Shown: positions 57,989-64,000 of the stretch, piece after piece
Layout: each line of letters starts with the position of its first letter
Numbering within the stretch: position 1 is the stretch's first letter
Source of the DNA: Proteromonas lacertae
Taxonomy: Eukaryota > Sar > Bigyra > Opalinata > Proteromonadidae
Assembly: GCA_002245135.1 (NCBI GenBank)
Contig: NGBS01000601.1
Span: forward strand, 1 to 64,000
Direction: 5' to 3'
Length of the DNA stretch: 64,000 nucleotides
Translations under genes and position numbers: made by a program
Notes under the pieces: generated by a model
Databases searched by the model: none
What the model saw: the letters and a program-made list of their open reading frames with translations, nothing else
Told to the model about the DNA's origin: nothing

Positions 57989-59746
57989 TTAAAAATAAGG
58001 ATTATCTCTTAAAGTGGATGTTGTTTTATGTTTTGTATTTATTGGGGATGTATTTCTTTTATTTGTAATTCTTTGTATATCTTCTTTTTTTAATTTATCT
58101 CTTATACCAATCAATACTTTTATTCTTTCAACATTTAATTTATCATTTTCTTTTAACTCTTGTAAAAGTACTTTTTCTGCTTCTAAATTAATTTCTAATC
58201 TTTTTTTACCTTCTTCTTCTTCTACTACTGTTGGCTTCAATTCTGATTTCAGTTTTTCATTCTCTAGTTGCAGTTTTCTCACTTTCATTTTCAGCGTTGC
58301 TAGTTTTTCTTGTAAAGATTTTTCAAATAGTTTAGATTTACTAACAATAATATATATATATATGTATAAAATATACTCTACTTCATTATCTAATAATCTA
58401 CCCATCTCACCTTTTGACCAATCAACTTCATACAATGCATTTTTCTCGATTTTTATTGGTTTCTTTAAATGAGCTGTTTTTCTTGCATTTATCTTTGCAA
58501 TTACTGAAGAATCTCTTGTTTGATAGAATGTCTTTTGTCGATACTAATACTAATAATAATAACAACAAATACTTCTCCTTTTGGAACTCCAGCTCTAACA
58601 TGATGGTCATTTATTCTATCTCTCAATTCGTAAAAGAATTTTTCTTCTTCAAGTTTTTGCTTATCTGTAAGTGTATGAGCAACATATCCCATATCTTAAG
58701 AGTGAAATATTAGAATATATTCATATACTTGTTTCTGAACCAGTATTAAAATACAAATTTCCAGGTTGAGGTAAAGCTGGATCTAAAGGATTCCTAGGAG
58801 CCATAAAAACATCAGTTGCATAATTTATATTATCATCATTTGTACTATAATAAATAATAATAATAATAAATAATTTCATATTTATACTATTGTAAATCAT
58901 AATCAATTACAACTACAGGATTAGGATCAGTATCTCCTGGCTGTTGACCTTCAGGAAACATATCCAATAATATGGATTCAACTTTTGTTTCACCAGATTT
59001 TGCTACTGAAACTGCTTTTTGTACTGATTTAGCTACTGATTGTGTTTTTTCAGACATATGCGATTGTTTTTGTGAAGCAGCAGCTGCTGATGCAGCTATA
59101 GATGCGGTTTTGTGTTGAGATTCTACATTACCAGCATGATTCGAAACTGTAGATCTAGGTACTGTTGGAGGAAGTGATGGATTATGCTGTTTTTGAGATG
59201 CTTGTGTGAATTGTCTAGATGCTACAGTTGCTGGTCGCGATGTTGCTGTACCTGGTCTTGAAATAGGAGCAGAAGCTGGCCTTAACGAATGTTTTGATAA
59301 TGCTGAAGCAGGTCTAAATAAAAGATAGAAAAAAAATATAATTATCTAATAATTACCTTGGTATTCTACATAAATATAAACAAATAGATTAATATACTCC
59401 ATTACTGATATAAATTTTGGTACTCTAAGAATTATATTAAAATATTTAATAATACGGTGGTAATTTTGTATCTACATCATGACATGATGGTCTTTCTGAT
59501 ATAGGTCTAACAATAAAACCTGGAATTATACATAAAACTATCATTAGCATAACGATCTCCACTCCCAGCACTAATTTAATAGATCATATATATACTATGT
59601 AACATATGAAGCTGGTTTTGGTTTAAATCTATATAAATCAAGTTATTGCGGAATACAGAGGAATGTATTGTGCGCTATGTATTATTAAAAAAACATAAAT
59701 ACCCTTTTATAGCTGTTTTAGGAGCTGCAGGACCTAAAATAGGCAT
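57989..59746 (-). CDS. Multi-exon coiled-coil protein, probably ciliary
   Basis: From MPILGPAAPKTAIKG (59746) through short exons, then an Ala/Ser-rich segment (RPASALSKHSLRPASAP, KTASIAASAAAASQKQ), DPNPVVVIDYDLQ, VFMAPRNPLDPALPQPGNLYF, GYVAHTLTDKQKLEEEKFFYEL and a C-terminal coiled coil (KMKVRKLQLENEKLKSEL) ending STLRDNPYF. Joins at 58500-58720 and 58330 use GTAT...TAG introns and keep frame. Exon borders of the first 500 bp of the transcript are uncertain. No family was named; composition and position suggest an axonemal protein. Confidence 0.5.
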
Positions 59747-59904
59747 TTTTAGAAAATATATTTGATAATGGTTTGAGCATTTTAAATTTAAAACTGTCTT
59801 TGTTAAAGTATAAAACATGATAAAAAATACAATTCATATAATATATAAAAATTATTAATAATTTTATTTTAATAAAGTGACAAATTAATTATCAAAATTT
59901 TATA

Positions 59905-61455
59905 TTAACACTTTTGTTCTTGCTGTGTTTCACTCATTATATCCTTCAAAACATCAGCCACAACTCCAGTTCTAATTGGTGGTGGTTTATATCCTGCATT
60001 AATATGATCTCTCAATTGTTTTTCAATTAACCTTCTTTCTCTCAGATACTGTATTTGACGCTGTCTTTCTTCTTGTTCAGCATCTCTTAATCTCTGTAAT
60101 TCTGCTTCACGTTTATTATCTTCAACAGCTTCATATTGCTTCTTTAATTCATTTCCATACCATTCATTCAACTCTCTTCTCTTCTGTGACTCTTTCCTTT
60201 CTCTTTCAATCTGTATATTCTGTTCTCTAATTAATTTAATTCTTTCTCTCTCATCATTCTCTTTTTCTAAATTAGCTTTTCTAGCTTTATATTCTATTTG
60301 CATTTTTCTCTCTAAATATACTTGATTCATTAACTTATCATAAGCTTCCTTCTTTCTTTGCTCGTCTAATCGAGCCTTCTTCTCCACTTCTCTTTGATAT
60401 TCAGCTGCTCTTCTTTCATCTGCTTGAGCTTGTTGGTCTTGGAACTTCTCTTGTTTTGCTCTAATTCTTTCACATTCTAATGCCTTTTGTTTAGCTTCAC
60501 GTTGTTTACGACGATTTTCATCCATTGCTTCTTTATCCTTTCGTTTATTATAAAGTGTAATCTTTTTATCTTCTTCTAATTCCTGCATCAATCTATCATA
60601 TCGATGACTTTCTTGTAATTTATTGAAATCCTCTAATTCTTTCGCTCTTCTCTTTTGTTCTTTGATTTTTTCTATTTCACGTCTTTCAGCCTCGATCTGA
60701 TCTTGTCGGATTTTTTCTAACATCATTTCTCCTTCCATCTCTATTCGTTCTTTTTCTAATATTCTTTCTAATTCTCTTTCAGCTAATTGATCTTCGATTT
60801 TTTCTTTGAATATTGCATTCTTTTGTTTCCTTTCTTCTAGTTGTTGTCTGTATTTTTGTATTTCATCTATTCTTCTTTCTTCCATCTCATCGTCCCAGGC
60901 TTGATCGATTTGATGTTGATAATCTTGTAGTTCTTTCTTTTCTTTTATTTGTTTACCTAATATTGTTTCATTTTTCATTCTATTTAGACGAGCTCTTAAT
61001 GTCTTTACATCATCTGCTTCACTATCCATTTTGTCATATACTTTTTTTAACATGGGATTTGCTGCTTCTATTGCTTCTAATTCGGCTGCTATTGTTGGCA
61101 CATGTTTTTTTGCTTCTTCTTCCAATTCTCGCATTTTAGTCTTTCTCAAGTCAGCTTTATCATGTAATGCTTTTTGTGATAAATATGCATCTCTTTTTCT
61201 TCTTTCTATTTCTTCTTTTGTTATTAATTTTGATCTTTGTTTCAATTCCTCTAAATCTTTTCTTGACATTAAAATAGCATCTATAAAATTTTATAAAATT
61301 TAAATGTACTTGCTCTAGTAGTAGCACCTATAGTTTGTTGACCAGCGTTAGATAATCTTGCACTTGACTTCTATTAATGTAAAATAGACTTCCTATACTG
61401 TATTGCCAAATAGTGTTTCATCCACATCTGGTGTTCTATTTCTGGACATCATCAT
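59905..61455 (-). CDS. CFAP45: CFAP45-like trichoplein/plectin-homology protein
   Basis: Three exons: MMMSRNRTPDVDETLFGNT (61455-61399), KSSARLSNAGQQTIG..., then the long exon from about 61283. The body is a continuous Glu/Lys/Arg-rich helix with a TPH-type pattern; SKLITKEEIERRKRD near the start parallels the CFAP45 segment that precedes its coiled coil. CFAP45 is a microtubule inner protein of motile cilia that lines doublets. The end reads GYKPPPIRTGVV. About 490 aa, close to the family's 550. Other TPH proteins (CFAP53, MNS1) cannot be fully excluded. Confidence 0.65.
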
Positions 61456-61625
61456 TTTTGAATCAGTTTTGAAAGAAAAAAACAGTTTTAACGAATTAGG
61501 GTAACGACTAGATTTTTAGTAATTCATTTATTTTTTATATAGAAATACATATTGATTTATATAAACTTTAAATAAAGTTTTAGACAGAAATATAATTATT
61601 AAATAGATATTGGTAGAATTATAAA

Positions 61626-62193
61626 TTAATCTTCTCTTTTCAACACTTGCAAATATGTTGTCACACTCCTTTTATACAAAAATGCAGCTCCCTATTATAA
61701 CTAAAAGTTTTAAAATACTTTTGTGATTGGACTAAAACAATAAACCAACATCCCCATTTTTATTGCATAATATAAAGGAACACTATAAATTGTAATTGAT
61801 ATTTTATATACAAAATATGTAGGTAATATAAATTACAATCTAAAGCAAATACAAGACCAAAGCAAAGCCAGTATTTACACCTATTACAATATAACTACTC
61901 TTAATACCAAAAAATCAAATCTTTATGATTGTCTTGTTCGATTGATTTTATTGTTTTATATGCTGGAAACACATAACAAGCAATATTACTAAAAGATTAA
62001 CAAATATATACCACACTAACATGCTGCCCCATTCATAAAACAAAAATATTACACATGCAATAAAACAAACAATTCCTCCCCATATTTTTACCCAATTTAT
62101 TCTTTCTGTAATGTAATGAATTTCTAATCATAAAATTTATAATGAAACTATACCATCATCATCGTTCATTTCATCAAAACTACTCACTTCCAT
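61626..62193 (-). CDS. REEP/DP1/Yop1 (HVA22) family membrane-shaping protein
   Basis: Six small exons (62193-62154, 62123-62012, 61988-61908, 61880-61812, 61782-61719, 61691-61626; introns 23-30 nt) sum to exactly 143 aa. The product has hydrophobic hairpin segments (WGGIVCFIACVIFLFYEWG, YWLCFGLVFALD) and the family landmarks FPAYKTIKSIEQ, then VPLYYAIKMGMLVY and a GAAFLYKR segment. REEP/DP1 proteins curve ER tubules and can sit near cilia bases. No exon is long enough to stand out alone, so simple ORF scans miss this gene. The intron of 23 nt is the shortest found here. Confidence 0.8.
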
Positions 62194-62255
62194 ATTTTAT
62201 CTCAATTTTAAATCCTGACCGTCAAAATTACATTTTATTACAATAATATTTGAAA

Positions 62256-63534
62256 ATGTTAAATCTAGCAGATTTGTTGGATGCTATTAGAGATTTATTA
62301 GAGTATATTGTTAGTTTTTTATCATAGAAAATATAAAGTTTCAGAAGAAGTCATTGAAGCTACTGAACGAGAAATAAAGACTAATATAATGAAAGACAAG
62401 TTTATAAGAGAAAAAATTTCTGAACTAGAGTCGCAGTATCATGCACAATTCTCTGAAGCGACTATGACTTTTAGAGTTAAAGTATACTGTTATATGTATA
62501 TAAATAATAGGCAAAAAGACCAACAGTATTTATATAATTATATTTTCATTGCATTTGTAATAGTCAGCAAGATTAAGAGGTCAAGATGTAGCAGTATATT
62601 AATTAATCATTTTATTTGAATAGAAATTAGCCCAATCAGTAATATATTTATAAATATAATGTCATTATAGATGAAAGCACCACCAAAATCACTAAGTGCT
62701 ACAATAGGTCCAACAGAAACAACAACAAAAGCCACTCCAACCAAAAAGAAAACAACCAAAACATCCTCTAATAATAGTTCAACCAAAAAAGACAGAAAAC
62801 CACTAGCACAATCAATGTATCAACACAAAGATTTACCAGTCAAATCAAACACAAGATTAGCCAAAAGTGATGAACCAGTGAAAGTAAAAAGAGAAACTAA
62901 TTTCATATCAAGTAATATAAAAATAGAAAATGGAGGGTATAAAGAAGAAAAGGAAGAAGAAGTAGTAGAAGATAAAAGCAATGAAAATGATAAGAAATTT
63001 CGTAAAGAGAGAAAATCATCAGTATATTTATATTTATTTTTATTTTATAGAAAGTACAAAAGAAAAATGAAACTTCATCTTCATCTTCGTCTACTGCTAA
63101 TGTAAATATTGATGCTAATTCTGATAAAAAGAAGTTATTACAAAGACAAATAAGTGATACTGTATATTATATATATATATATATATATAGATTATATTGA
63201 ATAATGAAATTGATAATAAATCAAGTACATTTTCTGTAAATAATAATATAAAACCACTTTTATTACAATTACAAGAAAAAATAAGAGAATTAGGAAACTC
63301 GAATGAGACACTATCAACTTCGTTAAAGGTAATTATATTGTTGTACATTTTATAGTCTGTCATTGATAAATTGAAAGACACCGAAAAGCAAAGAGATCAT
63401 TACAAAGAGTTATATGAATCTCAGAAAGTATAATTGAATTGTATTTTCTTTTTTTTCAATAGAAAGTCATTGAGGAACTGAAGCAATTCAAGGAATCAAT
63501 AATTACAGTTAATTCAATTCTTTGCATAGAATGA
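62256..63534 (+). CDS. Coiled-coil protein with microexons
   Basis: Ten exons join exactly to about 334 aa: 62256-62302, 62328-62481, then 15 nt (62511-62525), 30 nt (62564-62593), 15 nt (62624-62638), 62671-63021, 63051-63161, 63191-63328, 63356-63427 and 63463-63534. All exons from the third on are multiples of three. The N-terminus (MLNLADLLDAIRDLLE) is a short helix, followed by EVIEATEREIKTN, a Ser/Lys/Thr-rich middle, then a C-terminal coiled coil (LQEKIRELGN, KDTEKQRDHYKELYES). Centrosomal or axonemal role is possible but not shown. Confidence 0.65.
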
Positions 63535-63954
63535 ATATGATTAAATACTTTTATTTTATTTCTGTTGTTTATTGTGTATCAAAAAATATATTCGTTTCAA
63601 AGAAATTACATTTCGATTTTCTTTTAAATTATGGATCGTTTGCCTTCTATTATACCATATTTCGCTGATGCTTGCTATTATAGATACGAATTATTTTTTC
63701 TTATTAAAACTAAACAAAACTTACTCAAACATTTCAGAAATTAGAAGTCTTACAGGTTTTTCTTGTATGTATTATGAGTAGATTCAATAGATATTAACTT
63801 AAAAAAATGTTATTAATTTATTTTTCTCATTATTAGACTGTCTAATAAAAAATTTTCATTTCATCAAAAAAAATCTATCTTTGAGATCTATTTGATTTTT
63901 GTGTCTTATATATATTATTTTTACATTTAAATTTCGTTTTTTATAACTTCAAAT
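63535..63954. other. Gene-free AT-rich spacer
   Basis: No gene was seen. T- and A-rich tracts are common, and the region separates two plus-strand genes. Confidence 0.4.
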
Positions 63955-64000
63955 ATGTCTCAAAGCGTTGATAGTATAATTATTGTTCTATTTTATGTTT
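63955..64000 (+). CDS. Possible 5' end of a gene running off the window
   Basis: ATG at 63955 gives MSQSVDS, followed by GTATAATTATTG, which looks like a donor of the usual host type. The rest lies beyond the window, so this is weak. Confidence 0.3.
   Translation, partial: MSQSVDSIIIVLFYV

Noticed and set aside
1-64000. Reassigned stop codons (TAA/TAG to Gln) as in ciliates
   Set aside because: Kinesin, the channel, receptor, sulfatase and methyltransferase have long frames without internal TAA or TAG and end with normal stops.
1-64000. tRNA, rRNA genes or CRISPR arrays
   Set aside because: No cloverleaf with TTC-loop and D-loop consensus, no rRNA-like conserved stretches and no regular spaced direct repeats were seen.

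Overview
The window is nuclear DNA of a flagellated unicellular eukaryote carrying one integrated virus-like element. Host evidence: the sequence is strongly AT-rich, long reading frames use the standard code, and almost every host gene is cut by very short introns (23-63 nt) that start mostly GTAT and end TAG. Many genes suggest motile cilia (a CFAP45-like protein, an MFI-like IQ protein, coiled-coil and CTFKP-repeat proteins), next to a kinesin-3, a four-domain calcium channel and a class-C-like receptor. The species cannot be named from sequence alone.

Region 1, about 30-19,905: a Polinton/Maverick or Polinton-like virus (PLV) element. It carries the morphogenesis set: rve integrase (4137-5300), adenain-type cysteine protease (10638-11204), penton-like minor capsid protein (14574-15542), double-jelly-roll major capsid protein (15624-17054) and FtsK/HerA-type packaging ATPase (17206-17968). 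About ten lineage-specific proteins accompany them: coiled-coil, basic core-like, repeat-rich and membrane proteins, a 925-aa unknown, and two FIGDRN paralogues. Short GC-rich imperfect inverted repeats at about 31-105 and 19829-19904 look like the termini. No DNA polymerase B, primase or helicase is visible between them, so the copy is either a polymerase-less PLV or depends on the host or another virus. Several element genes carry single-base frameshifts. Two (about 314-918 and 2238-3977) contain host-style introns.

Region 2, 20-25 kb: a truncated BUB3-like fragment abuts the right end of the element. It is followed by a TPR gene built from eight 111-nt exons, small genes, and a CSTF2-like polyadenylation factor.

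Region 3, 25-41 kb: kinesin-3, a Myb/SANT-like protein, small unknown genes, NUP93, a BTB-BACK protein with Ig-like and SPRY-like C-terminal domains, a sulfatase, a partial copy of the SPRY-like domain, and a two-domain phosphoethanolamine N-methyltransferase.

Region 4, 41-64 kb: a degraded gene, an MFI-like IQ protein, a four-domain voltage-gated channel (filter E-D-E-E), a CTFKP-repeat protein, a receptor with binding domain, 7TM and RGS domain, an IQ protein, two ciliary-type coiled-coil genes, a REEP/DP1 membrane-shaping protein assembled here from six small exons, and a coiled-coil gene with 15-nt microexons. A few host genes (NUP93, sulfatase, BTB, IQ protein) also need a one-base frame change, so some frameshifts may be assembly errors. 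Introns were placed by eye from frame continuity and GT-AG signals.
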